64,000 nucleotides of DNA. Source: Rhabditoides inermis. Lineage: Eukaryota; Nematoda; Chromadorea; Rhabditida; Rhabditidae. Of the stretch, positions 27,608-39,661 are shown one piece after another. The translations under genes were made by a program, and so were the position numbers. The stretch is from the NCBI GenBank assembly GCA_963966185.1, contig CAWZYM010000145.1, positions 288,001 through 352,000 of the forward strand. Reading direction: 5' to 3'. The notes beneath the pieces were generated by a model, which searched no databases, had not been told where the DNA came from, and saw only the letters and a list, made by a program, of their open reading frames with translations. Every line of letters begins with the position of its first letter. The first letter of the stretch is position 1.

Positions 27608-28151
27608 CGGGCCGCCACCACGCCGCGCCGCGAGAGACGACCGCTGATTAGGCAAGGTCGAGATATACTTCGAGATATACTTCATAAATACTTCGTAACA
27701 AAAATACGTGCTTCGCATCGCAATAACAACAAAAAACATATCGAATTTGTTCTTCCGGACATCAGCCAGAAAGAGATTGTTCTGCCGTGAGGCATATATT
27801 TCGAGCGGAACCACACTGATCCGGAATTCTCACTATGATGTGCGTCTAGACGGACCTGATCATCGATACAAAGAATATTCTTTTTATTTTTCATCATGTT
27901 TTATCTTGGCTCAGACGTTTTGCCGTTTGTCGTCACAGCAGCCACACTCGACAGCAAAAAGAGTGTGATGAGTGAGATGTGAGACTCCTGATGTATCCTT
28001 TTCGAATCGTCTCTCGACAATCCGATTTTTTTTCGCTCACTCGGATAGGAATAGCCAGAGCGTAAGAAGAACCAAATTAAGAAATCATCCCCTCACTCCC
28101 TCTCTTTTTCCACTTCTTTGTCTATTGTGCACTCATATGAACCTAGATATA

Positions 28152-28285
28152 GCATGCGCCAGAGCGATAGTTTTCGATCTACCTCGCTTGCAGTTCAAAA
28201 TACGGTGTCATAACCGTCTGACTCTCTTGTTTTGCACGCTATTGCCGAGAGCTGTCTCTCCGTCTTCCTCTGATCTACCCCACCG
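28152..28285 (-). repeat. Dispersed repeat family A, copy 2 (inverted)
   Basis: Reverse-complement counterpart of 4188-4312 and 60,773-60,893. It also contains the outer GTAGATCAGAGGAAGACGG segment that copy 3 has. Confidence 0.8.
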
Positions 28286-29383
28286 CACACAACTTATTGC
28301 GAGCATAGAACTATACATACAGTATGGCCACCATGGACCATGACTATGTACAATATTGTTGCAGTTCCGGATTGTTGATTCCAGGGTCGTGTCGTACGAT
28401 CAGCAGTCGAAGGCCCTCTATACCTAAATTTGTTGCTTTACATTGTTGTTTGTGAGACAATTGAACCCAGGGTCCTCCTAGTCGAGATCAATTTAGGATT
28501 ACATTGCGACGACGTCTTCAAAGCAAAGTTGGATTAGGTAACGTCGGGTGACTTGAATTATTTTCTAGAACTCCAGATAATTCTGTGATGAGTGAATTGC
28601 CACACCACAGGGGCTGGTGAACTTCGCAGGAGAGGATTGTTTGCCTCCTCCATCCTCCAAGAGAAATACAAGACATCACATATGGCTTACACGCATCAAT
28701 AGCATATCATGCTCAAATGTCATCTATCATCGATAACTAGACAAGAAAACCTCTTTTGATTGGCGAGATACCAGCATGAGACAACCAACGAGATCACACT
28801 GCATCATTTTATCATGAACACAATGAACACATACAATATGGACAAAAAAATGTGTGGCTCGTAACAAGCAATAAGAGAGAATTGTACAAATGCTCTCATC
28901 AATTTTTTCGCTATTTGAAGAAGCACAATAGATGCAAACTTATTCAACTTCCCGGTCATCCCGGTCTCATTGCACTCGATCGGTTGCTCTCAATCACCAG
29001 ATCACCACAATCACAAATCTCGGCCATTCCACTGTCATCTTGTCAGTGACGCCTGGCGAGCCCATAAAAATCCGCGCCGCGCTATCTCCGACGTGGCAAC
29101 TCTTCTAGGGGTGGATATCAGGGATGGTTTGGATGTTCGCGTCGCACCCGCGTCTTTACGACCCATAAACGATGATAAAGTGGGAGTACGAGTGATAAGC
29201 TCACGCAGGCCGACGCCCCTCCAATGAGACATTAGAAGACAGCGGTGGCGCGGCACGGCCTCGTTTGCATTACACTCGGTTACGGTATACTGTTGTTCAC
29301 CGTGTCGATTTATATATGGTTTTTTTCTGTTTACAGTATAATTTGCTTACCGTATTTCACCGTTCATCCTACAGTACCCCTCG

Positions 29384-29390
29384 TTTCAGG
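29384..29390 (+). promoter_or_regulatory. Candidate spliced-leader acceptor TTTCAG
   Basis: TTTCAG ends at 29,389, one base before the start codon at 29,391, and no upstream coding exon was found. In nematodes this arrangement is typical of spliced-leader trans-splicing. An ordinary 5'-UTR intron is the alternative. Confidence 0.5.
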
Positions 29391-30818
29391 ATGCGTTGGT
29401 GGACGTTAGCGGCTTTGGCCGCTCTCGTCGCCTGCGCCCCGGCCGGGCATGTGGACAACGAGATCATGCAGGGTAAGCGGTATTGTAGCTTGGGTTGCTA
29501 CTGTAGTTATAAGGTTACTGTATTTGTGTATTTCAGTGCTGAAGGCGCACGCAAAGGCCTCGCTCGACCACACCTGGCAGCAGCCCCAGTCAGAGGAGCA
29601 CCACGTGTGAGTACGGTAGAAGATACTGTAGGAGTACTGTAGTACTGGGGATACTGTAGAACATACACTGTTATAAGGGGATTCTACTATAGTTAGCTAC
29701 GGTATCCGAGGGTACGGTACTTGCAGTTCGAAGCGCGCCGCGAACCCTCTCATGTTCGCTACTGGACAGTGCCAGCTGCCCGGATTCGTCGGACCCGACT
29801 GCAAGTACCGTGAGTCACGGAGGGATACGGTAGAATGAATTCCACTACTGTAGCCTTATTGTGGTTATCGATATGATGGGTTGTTGTTTAAGCGGTGTGC
29901 AAGCAGACCAACCCGTACGTGCCCGATCAGCCGGTCACCAACGATGAGGTGAGTGATGCAGGCACTTCGCGACGAGACCCGGACACACTGTTCGAGTTTG
30001 CAGGGTGCTCCCATCGACGGAGGATTCCTGGTCAACTGCACCCAGCAGTACCTCACCTTCGTCGACGAGACCATGCACTTCATCAGGGTACGCTAGAGGA
30101 TTACTGTATCATGAATTCTGAGGATTTTGCTATTAACATAAGGTTCTCTCAGGTGTCGATCAACTCTGAGACCTATGCCAACCCCACTTTCGTGCTCGTC
30201 GATGCCGCCGGTAAGTAGAGCGATTCAAGCTATCGTTTCGGGACCCAATCAACATTCGAATTTTAGGCAACTCGTATCCGCCCGACTTTGTCGAGTCGCA
30301 GGATTCCACTCACTACACCGGAGTCTATCAAGTGAGCGAATCAATACTTGAATATTCACGTTATCAATCATCAATTCGATATTGTCCAGCTGCTCTACGC
30401 CGGAGTGTACGCTATCCAGCCGTCGTCGGATACGCCCACCCTGTGCTACTTCACCATGCACGTGAGTACTGTACTTACATTACAGTATACTGTATTTTTG
30501 AGTACGGTATGTACAGTAGCTGTTTACAGGCCAAGACCGAGCTGACAGTCGAGGCGGGATTCGTCTACGGCGCCGGACTCAACTCTGTCAGGTACAAGAG
30601 CTCTCTGAATCTGTGACCCCCCTTCTCTCTCTCTCTCTCTCTCTCCCTCCCCCCTCCCTCTTTCGCATCGGAGTTCACCGTCTCTCTCGTTGCAGGGACG
30701 ACTTCCCGATCCCGGGAGCCCTCTTCCGCGAGCCGATGACATTCGTCGCGCACGGAAACAGACTGAAGAACGCCGCTCATCTCACCTCCGTCGCAATCAT
30801 GCAGAACGATAACGTGAG

Positions 30819-30865
<47 letters not shown>

Positions 30866-30889
30866 AAGAGAAAGAGAAAGAGAAAGAGA

Positions 30890-30943
<54 letters not shown>

Positions 30944-33900
30944 ATGTGAGAGACAGTGGCGGTTTGTTCAAAAGCGACACACCTCAGAACAGAACCACTG
31001 ATAAGTAACACATCATCTCATTTACGAGAATAACCATAACACGTGGAATAGTATAGAAGAGGTTTGCAATTTATTATCACTGATTATGGAGAAATTAAAC
31101 TATCGATGAATGAAATCAATCAATACACAATCGATAACCCTCGCTCTTGCAGCTGGTGACCCGCCCGCAGACGCTGGAGACCCGCTTCAACTGCGCGTAC
31201 GAGTACTACGCTGAGCAGACGTTCTACTGCCTCACCACCGGCACGTACCTCGCGTTCGTGGAGGGATACGACTTCCGCGGAAACCAGTTCCGCCGCCTCA
31301 AGCCCTTCAAGTGCCTCCGTGAGTGCGCTATTCGGCACTGCCGCTCATCAGCTGGTTGTTGACGTGGTTGCGTTGCAGTTCCGGACCCGACCCCGTCTAC
31401 CTCGCCCGTCTCCACCACTACCCCCGCCCCCGTCACCGCGTGCGACAACCACGGCATCCTCATGCCCGGATGGAACGGACAGGTGAGCAAGGCCACATCA
31501 ACACGCAGTTTCACACCGAATGACGCGATTTTTGTAACACTGCCGGGAGTGTGAGGAGAACCTCGATGTGCTAGTGTGTGTGTTGCAGCCGGAGTGCTTC
31601 TGTCCGCCGATGTACTCGGGTCGTGACTGCTCTGTGCCCAACTGCGCCAACGGAGGCGTCGTCGGACACAGCCAGATGTGAGTGGATGGAGAAAAACAGA
31701 ACAAAACAGAATTAGCACACCAACATCCCAACAACAACACTCATGTGACGTTTGTCAACTGAACATAACACAATTGAAAAACGGTGAATGTTGTGGCGTT
31801 GCAGGTGCGAGTGCCCGGACGGCTTCACCGGCCAGTTCTGCGAGCACATCCAGTGCTCGGACAGCGCCGGCTTCGGCTTCTCCGCCGACGCCCCCACACT
31901 CGTGCTCGTCGTCCGCGTGCGCAAGCAGATGAGCGACGTCATCACTCAGGTGCGCGCATTCAGCAAAACATTAAAAAAACACATTCACGAAAAACGTATG
32001 GCATAGAAGAGAATTCGTACTGGTTACGGAAAAGGGATAAGCGAGGTGCGCGCATTCAACAACAGGCATTCACGAAGATAACCATGAAACGCAGAATAAC
32101 AGAAGATAATCATGGAAGAGAGATGAGCGCGCAGACATTTGAGTTAGATGTGCCACCTGCTCTGGCCGATTGTCGGTTGTGACGTGTGTCGTTTTGCAGA
32201 TCGCGCAGGCAGTGACTGACATCGCATCGACCCTCGAGTTCGACCCGACCTACCTGCAGCGCTTCCAGCTCGTGCTCTTCAACAACAACGGTCAGTAGAT
32301 GAGACCGGAGAGGTGTTGATGCGAACCTCTCTTTTCAGACCTGATTCTGCAGTCTACGTACAGGAGTGCGCTGCACATGGTGGCCGATCTCCAGAATGCG
32401 GCCGTCACCCCCGACGCGAGCGGAAACTGCTCGGACGCCGTGTTCACCGCCACCGTCGAGGCCCTCCAGTCCACCCTCATCACCAACAAGTCGCCCGTCT
32501 ACGTCATCTCCGACGCCCTGCCCGACGACTACATGCGCGAGCTCGACACCCTCTTCCACCTCGACTCCTACTACCGCTCCCCGGTGAGTGTCGCCCTCTT
32601 CTTTCTTCTGACGCAGACAGTTGAATATGTTTGATTTCATCGCTTTCAGATCAACTTCGTGTACGTGGTGCCGACCATGGACCCGGCGAACCCGTGCATT
32701 CCCTCGGTCGAGGATCCCGGCTTCCGCGCGATGGACGACATCACGCAGCGCACCTCGGGAATGGCGCTGTTCATCGGCAACCGCAGCACCGTGTACGACG
32801 TGCTTTTCCAGCACATGTGGCACACCATCTACCGCAGCCAGCTCGTCAACTCCAACGACCTCATGTTCTGCACCGGCCAGAACCTGTACAAGCCGATCTC
32901 GGTGGACAGGGACGCGAGCCAGCTGGTGCTAGTGGCCAAGGGCAAGGGACTCTCGCCCTACATCACCGACCCCAACGGCAACCAGGGAGTGTTCCAGCCC
33001 AAGTTCCAGAGCGAGGACTTGTCCATCTGGATGATCAACGGAGTCGTGTCCGGCACTTGGATGTTCAACCTGCTCTCCTCGACTGTTCACGACGGTTGCA
33101 GTTGGCGCATCTACCAGAAGAGCTACCACGCCAAGGGCTTCGAGCGCAGCCAGCACGACATCTTCTGGGCGTTCACTCCCAACATGAACGTGGACGGCAA
33201 CATGTATCAGCCGGTGCGCGACATGGACACTGGCATTGTCGTGCACATCACCAACTACCCGATGGAGCTGCCGCCGGAGCGCGTGTTCGCCGAGCTGACG
33301 GTGTCGGCGAGCCGCGAGGGCAGGCAGTTCGAGATCTACGCGTCGAACGGACTGTGGCGCGACGGCTGCTCGTTCCAGTTCTACTTCCCGCCGTTCTCGT
33401 GCCAGCGCATGGACGAGACGCTCTACTTCAACTTCTTCGCCAAGGACGCGCTGGGCTTCATGATCCAGCGGGCGGGCGTCATGTACTGCACCGGCACGCA
33501 CCCCACCTTCTTCCCGCCGACCGGCTGCCAGAACGGAGGCGTGCCCGACTCTGCCAACTCCACCATCTGCCACTGCCCGCCCGGCTTTTCGGGAGACCAG
33601 TGCCAGGTGGTCGACTGCATCAACGGCGGCACGTCGCAGGGCGGCTTCTGCACCTGCCCGCCCGGCTTCATAGGACAGCACTGCGAGTTCGTGGCGTGCA
33701 TCACCGAGAGCTTCCCGCCGCCGGAGGTGATCCGCAAGGGCGTCGACATGATCTTCGTGGTGGAGCTGACGCAGCAGGCGTACCCGCAGCTGGTCGCCCT
33801 CAACCAGTACTTTGCCGAGATCATCCGCGACGTCGTCGACCAGCACCCGTTCTGGATCGAGAAGTTTGTGCTGGCCGGATTCAACTCCACCTGGGGAGGC

Positions 33901-36900
33901 GTGCTGGCCGAGAGCCACGCGTGGGACGCGTCCGCCATCATCGGAACCATGAAGAGTGTTTCCGCGCAGCAGCCCACTGACAACGGATGCGTGGTCAAGG
34001 CCTACCAGGCGCTCTACTCCACCCTGCACGGCCGCCCCACCCGCGCCGGATCCTTCTACAACCTCTTCATCAGCTCGCCGCCCGAGGAGAACGCCTTCCA
34101 GAGGGGCATCTTCTTCGAGGAGGCCAAGCAGAACGTGTATCAGCTCAACGGATACGTGTCCTATCTGGCTGCCAGCGGAGGCTCGTTCTACTGCAACGCC
34201 AACGGCACCGAGTTCGAGACGCTGGAGGGAATCGCGCGCCAGACAGAGGGCCGTCTCTACAAGATGCAGCCTGCTGTGATGAAGGAGGCGATCCGCATGT
34301 TCCCGCTCCTCTACTCTTCCGGAACCGTCTACGGCCGCTTCTTCCAGAACTGCACCACCCCGCAGTACGTCGGCTTCCCCATCGACGCCTACACGCAGAC
34401 GATCCAGATCAACACTCTCGGATACAAGAGCAGTGTGCAGCTGTTCAACGGCCACGGCAAGAAGTTCCTCAACCTGAACGAGCTGGTCGACGACACCGTG
34501 TCTGGGTGGAACATCTTCGAGGCGCGCCGTGCGTGCGACTCGGACTGGGAGCAGGTCGGACAGTACTGCATCCGCTTCGACACCAACCAGGTCAACTACA
34601 CGGTCGCCCAGATGACGTGCCAGGCCGCCGGCGGATCCCTCGTTGACGTGCTCAACAAGGACAAGCAGAACTACCTCGATACCGTTAGCGGTTCGTACAG
34701 CTACTGGACCGGACTGAACGACATGGCCGCCGTGGGACAGTTCGTGTGGGACCGCTACGGAAACACGTCGGGCCTGCCGCTCAACGTGACCGCCTACAAC
34801 GGATTCCCCGGACAGGTGGTGCCGACCGACCAGGCGAGACGCTGCGTGTATGACAGCGCCGCGTCCGGATGGCAGGTCGACAACTGCGCGACGCAACGCC
34901 ACTTTGTGTGCCAGAAGCACATGTACGACCAGGACTTCAAGCCGACCGGCCTGGACGAGGACGACCTGCCGCCCGGCAAGTGGTACCTCTCGATCCAGAC
35001 GCAGGAGCCGCCGCTCGGAAACCGCCTCGGCGACTTCTGCTTCGTCGAGATCAAGGTGCAGTCGAGCCTGCAGGTGTACTCGGCCTACACCACCGACATC
35101 CACTCGGACGTTCCGGAGAGCGACCCGGTGGCGGGGTCGACGGCGAACCGCTTCATCTCGTACGTGCACTCTGTGGACAACGAGCACCGCTCGCCGCTGC
35201 TCACGCACGCTCTCATCTACGCGGAGAGCGACTCGGCGCCCCCCAGCATGGCAGCCGCCGCCACGTACGAGCCGCGCGCGCACTGCTCGTTCCCCTGGGT
35301 GTCCCAGGACTGGGCCTGCCCCAACTCCAACGACCCCTACAACGCCTACGTCGCCGTGCACGCCGGAGAGGACGAGTTCGGCAACGCGTTCCAGCGCATC
35401 AGCCACGGACACTGCGAGCCGGCCACGCTCACGTGCGGCCACGGACTGCGCTACAACGGCAGCTGCGTGTGCGAGGACTACTGGACGGGCAAGCTGTGCA
35501 CCGTGCCGGTGTGCGTGAACGGAGGCAAACTGAACCAGTACTCGACCGGCTGCGACTGCCCGGCCGGATTCACCGGACCCGCGTGCCAGTTCGAGCTGTG
35601 CACTCCCATGGTGCCCGCCACCTTCACCGACGACGCGCGCTCTCTCGTACTGGTCGTGGAGGCGACCCAGCAGAACAAGCCCGCCCTGCAGAGCCTGGCT
35701 GCCAACTTCACCGCCACCCTGAACAGCCTGCCCTCCGCCTGGTTCACCAACTACATCATCGTCGCCTTCGACGCCGAACGAGAGTCGTTCTCGGCGAGTC
35801 TGAGCAGCGTGGCCGACGCGCAGTCCGCCCTCAACAAGATCATCTCCTCCATCTCTGGCCAGGGCGCGTGCTCGATGCCGCTGTTCAACGCGCTCTCCTC
35901 TGCCCTGTTCAACTCGCAGATCAAGGCGCCGAACAGCGAGGTGTTCTTCGTGACTCAGGCTGCGATGCCGTCGGACGCCGACTCTCGCAAGGCGCCCATC
36001 GAGCAGTTGGCTGAGCTCGGCGCCCATCTGCACTACGTGTACGTGAGGGACGAGTGCGGAGTGCTTCCCGTCAACGGCTCGTTCACACACATCGCCCGTC
36101 TCGCGTACGCCTCCGGAGGACAGCCGCTGTTCACCAGTGGCGCGACCGCCGGACAGCTGTTCGGAGCGTACCTGCCCACCCTCTACGGCTCGTCGTCGCT
36201 CACCAACCCCACCTTCTTCTCCGACTTCACCTGTTCCAACGGCGTGTACTACGTGTCGCTGGACAAGAACTCGACCGACGTCTTCATCACCACCTCGTCC
36301 TCCGTCGGATCCCTGTCCGTCATGAACTCCCAGAACCGTGAGTCGCATCCACACCACTCAGTGTGTCAATCTGTTCAATTGCAGAGGCCGAGCCCACCAA
36401 CCTCATCTACAACGGAGGAGTCGCCGGCAACAGCAAGATCTACCACGTCTCCACCCTCGGAGTCTCCGGAATCTACCAGCTCTCGGTAAGCACCACACGG
36501 AAACGTTCTGTAAAACAGTAGACTGTGTATAATATCGTGGTGAATCTAAATGTGAAGGATTGTATTCCACCTACAGTTCACTCAGCGGAGGGGGTAGAAG
36601 GAAGACCACGGCACTACAACATACCCCAACCCCATCTCTAAACAAACCAGCAAGGTCGTGTGTTCAGATCAGCTCTCCTGGCGCGTGCTACGTGCACGTG
36701 GCTGCCGCGGGAGGAGTGCAGGTGTTCACTGGCTTCGTGCAGCCGTCCACCGCCGACCCCACCGGACAGCACACCGACAGCGTCGCGCACAACGCGGTCG
36801 TCGGCGCGCAGAACCTGGCCGTCTTCCACGTGTACCACCCGATGAACGCCCGCCACGAGGCGCGCCTCACCTACGTCGAGATGTTCGACCCGGTGCACAA

Positions 36901-38184
36901 GAAGAAGGTGCTCTCGCCGCTGTACCGCCGCGGCGGATGCAGCTACGAGTACTTCTCCGACCAGTTCCAGTGCGGAATGAGCGACGAGGGTGAGGATTGA
37001 ACGAGACAAACTGTATACCAATTCCCCGAACGCAAGGGCTGCCAAAAATCAACGACGACCTCAGAAAGGGGGCATAGGTTCTCAATTACACATGACTTGT
37101 TGTATCGTCGATGACAGGACAAGAACGAAGAGAAAAGAGAGACTATGCGGCTAGTTTAGGCTTCAACATGCTGGTGTACGGCGTGGACGAGTACGGGCAG
37201 CAGTTCCGCCGCCAGCAGTTCGTCTTCTGCCTCAACGGAACCATCAACCGTGAGTAGTCACTGCAATGACAAAAAAGAAGCTGTGTCGTTTCAGCCGTGT
37301 CTCCGACCCCGAATCCTTGGACCACCGTCACCCCGATCACCACCCCCGTCCCTGTCACCACCAGCGTGCCGCCACTCGGACCGTCCAGCTACCAGCTGGA
37401 CATCGTCTTCATGGTCGACGTCTCCGCCACCGGAAAGGCCATCCTCGACGACGCCACCAAGTTCATCCAGACGCTCATGACCTCGTACACCGTGTCGCAG
37501 GACAAGGCCAGGGTGGGCATCATCACGGTGGCCGGCTCTTCTGGAAACGGCTTCGCCATCGCCAACCTCAACTCGATCGGCAACTCTGCCACCATGAACA
37601 GCAACCTGGCGTCGATCCGCGCGTTCGACGACTTCGGGGCGACGGGCGAGTACCTGGGAGAGGCGCTCTCCAACGCTATCAACCCCTCGTTCTTCTCCTC
37701 CGGATACAGGTCGACCGTGCCCAACCATCTGCTCGTCTACATCGGAGGAAACACCAAGTGAGTCGCCACCCCCCGAGACCCCGTTCACAACCGGTCCATT
37801 CAGGTTCTCTGACAACGCGGCGGCGATTGCGTCCAAGATCCTCGGAGCTAAGAACTACGGAATCATCGCAGTCGGATACGGACAGGCCGCTCAGGTGTCG
37901 CAGGCTGACCTTCTGGTGAGTGCAACAAACACACGCCTGTGACTAATCATTTCGTTTTCAGACGGTCGCCAACGGTATGGCATGCGTCTTCACCCCCAAG
38001 GACTTCCACTCCCTGTCCACCTCTACCGTGTCTGGCATCCAGAACCTCATCCAGACTGCTAAGTGAGTATTCGTCCCGGCCGGTCATTCATTACCCATAA
38101 GAGTAGTATCACTGAGAGGGAAGTTTTTTTTTTCATTTTGGTAATTTTCCATTTTTCAGCGGCAACGGTGGTGGCTACTGCTGA
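29391..38184 (+). CDS. Large secreted VWA/EGF/C-type-lectin protein (nematode type)
   Basis: A 24-exon model with closed phases, 2163 aa. Exons: 29391-29472, 29537-29606, 29727-29809, 29893-29948, 30004-30087, 30153-30210, 30267-30331, 30390-30461, 30530-30591, 30696-30813, 31153-31318, 31379-31482, 31589-31677, 31805-31949, 32200-32290, 32339-32583, 32650-36337, 36385-36485, 36668-36989, 37160-37249, 37295-37757, 37804-37915, 37962-38062, 38160-38184. A signal peptide (LAALAALVACAPA) starts the protein. EGF-like Cys clusters occur near residues 340-418, 820-880 and 1457-1515. VWA-like folds are near 420-560, 893-1104, 1526-1708 and 1964-2155. A C-type lectin domain is at about 1159-1287 (YWTGLND). 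Only the last VWA retains a MIDAS-like DVSAT; the middle two have VELTQQ and VEATQQ in its place. The layout resembles C. elegans immune-response proteins of the IRG-7 kind (from memory). Predicted extracellular, probably matrix or gut-lumen. Codon use is strongly G/C-ending, suggesting high expression. Confidence 0.85.
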
Positions 38185-38951
38185 ACGCACATCGAAGACT
38201 AAACCAAAATATTCGCTAGATAAAAATTGCTTCATCAAAGAATTAAAGAAATGTCAACAACCGGAATGATGACAACACTCTCGCAATCAACCACTAAATT
38301 TATAAACAACGGGAGACAATCAAACAATGTAAATTGAGAGAGCATAGCGCGCTCGAAGTCTACATTTTGCATTTCTGCCACACTTTGTTTTGAGAAGCTA
38401 AATTGAGAAGCTAAGAAGCTAAATTCTACACATTGTTGGGAAAACACGTTTTTTACACTGCTGATATACGAATAGTTTGAATAAATAGCATTGTAGATAA
38501 ACAATATTTATTATGCACATAATAATCTCTACATACGTTTGGAATGCTGCAATAGTTGAACTGAATAATGAAAACGCGAAATCTGTTAAATACAACTTGG
38601 AAATGAGAAAGAGGGTACAGATCCAAAAAGAACCCTTCGAGCGAGCACATAAAACAAGTCACCTAAACAATGCTCAATAGCATCACACTAATACCAGAAA
38701 GCGAGTAGAATAGAAAACAGCATAAACAAGATAGCAACATGTATGCGTATGGCTTGAAAAGCTACCGACAGCCTACATTATGCTCTAAGTTCTCCTTTGT
38801 GCCTACCCTTCACGCGTTGATTCCTCCTATCGAATCGAGGATATGGATGCTGGTTCGAGGCGGCTCCGGAACACTCATCTCACGATCCTCACGCATCTAC
38901 AAAAGACGAGTAGGCATCATTCATTACTGTACACTCTACAGTAATGTCCAT
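38185..38951. other. Tail-to-tail intergenic region, secreted gene and DOCK
   Basis: AT-rich 3' UTR sequence of both genes. Plus-strand poly(A) candidates are ATTAAA (38,242-38,247) and AATAAA (38,480-38,485). The minus-strand candidate is AATAAA, read from TTTATT at 38,507-38,512. No other gene was seen. Confidence 0.6.
38480..38512. promoter_or_regulatory. Facing poly(A) signals of two convergent genes
   Basis: AATAAA on + (38,480-38,485) and AATAAA on - (38,507-38,512) lie 21 bp apart, facing each other. If both are used, the two mRNAs end in overlapping or abutting positions. Confidence 0.45.
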
Positions 38952-39030
38952 TTAAAGTACCTCCACTCCAAAGTACGTGTGTAGTCGCTCGCGCATTGCC
39001 TGTAGAGACGCCGCCAGAACCTAGAATGAA

Positions 39031-39078
<48 letters not shown>

Positions 39079-39612
39079 CTCCCTCTCTCTACCTGGTGAT
39101 ATGTGGCCTGGTCGGCCCCGACCGCAGCCTCATTCGCTGCCAATCCTGCCTCGCACGAACACACCAACTCACTGAAAACACAAAGATGAATGCTACCATA
39201 TCTCCTAAACAACTTGATTGAAACCTTTGCTCAACGTTCAATTGTTTATCATTGCGTATTCAGGTAACGCATGGGGACAAAACATGTGGTTGTATTAAGT
39301 GGTGATGCAACGTGTTTAAAGACAAAAGTCAAAGAATGATCAAGCCAACTGACCGGAACGCAGCAGCGAGCTTCTTTGTGCCCTCCTCTCCGTATCTCTC
39401 CACCTGATCCTTCTGCGTAAACGCCTCTGCATACGCCAGCGGACCAGCGTTCACCTGACAATTAATCAATACCAATCGAGATTCGTACATTCACTCACAG
39501 TGGGCATGACGGCGCCCTGTAGAAGAAGCTGGAGTCCCTTGACATCGAGTTGGCCTCCGCCCGCCGCTGCATCCAGAATCGAACGGAGCTGGACTGCCTG
39601 GACACACAAGTG

Positions 39613-39661
<49 letters not shown>

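Larger units (their letters stand above)
27608..29390. other. Divergent intergenic region
   Basis: It lies between the starts of the minus-strand XRN/F-box gene and the plus-strand secreted-protein gene. It holds copy 2 of dispersed repeat A (28,152-28,285). Otherwise no exon is supported; both promoters should lie here. Confidence 0.55.

Noticed and set aside
28852..29256. Short open frames between the XRN/F-box and secreted-protein genes
   Set aside because: Fewer than 90 codons, no splice context, no signal peptide or domain.
32929..36357. 1142-codon open frame on the minus strand
   Set aside because: It is antisense to the 3.7-kb exon. Strong G/C-ending codon use in the real gene removes stops from the opposite strand; the product has no domain and is Val/Arg/Glu/Leu-rich noise.
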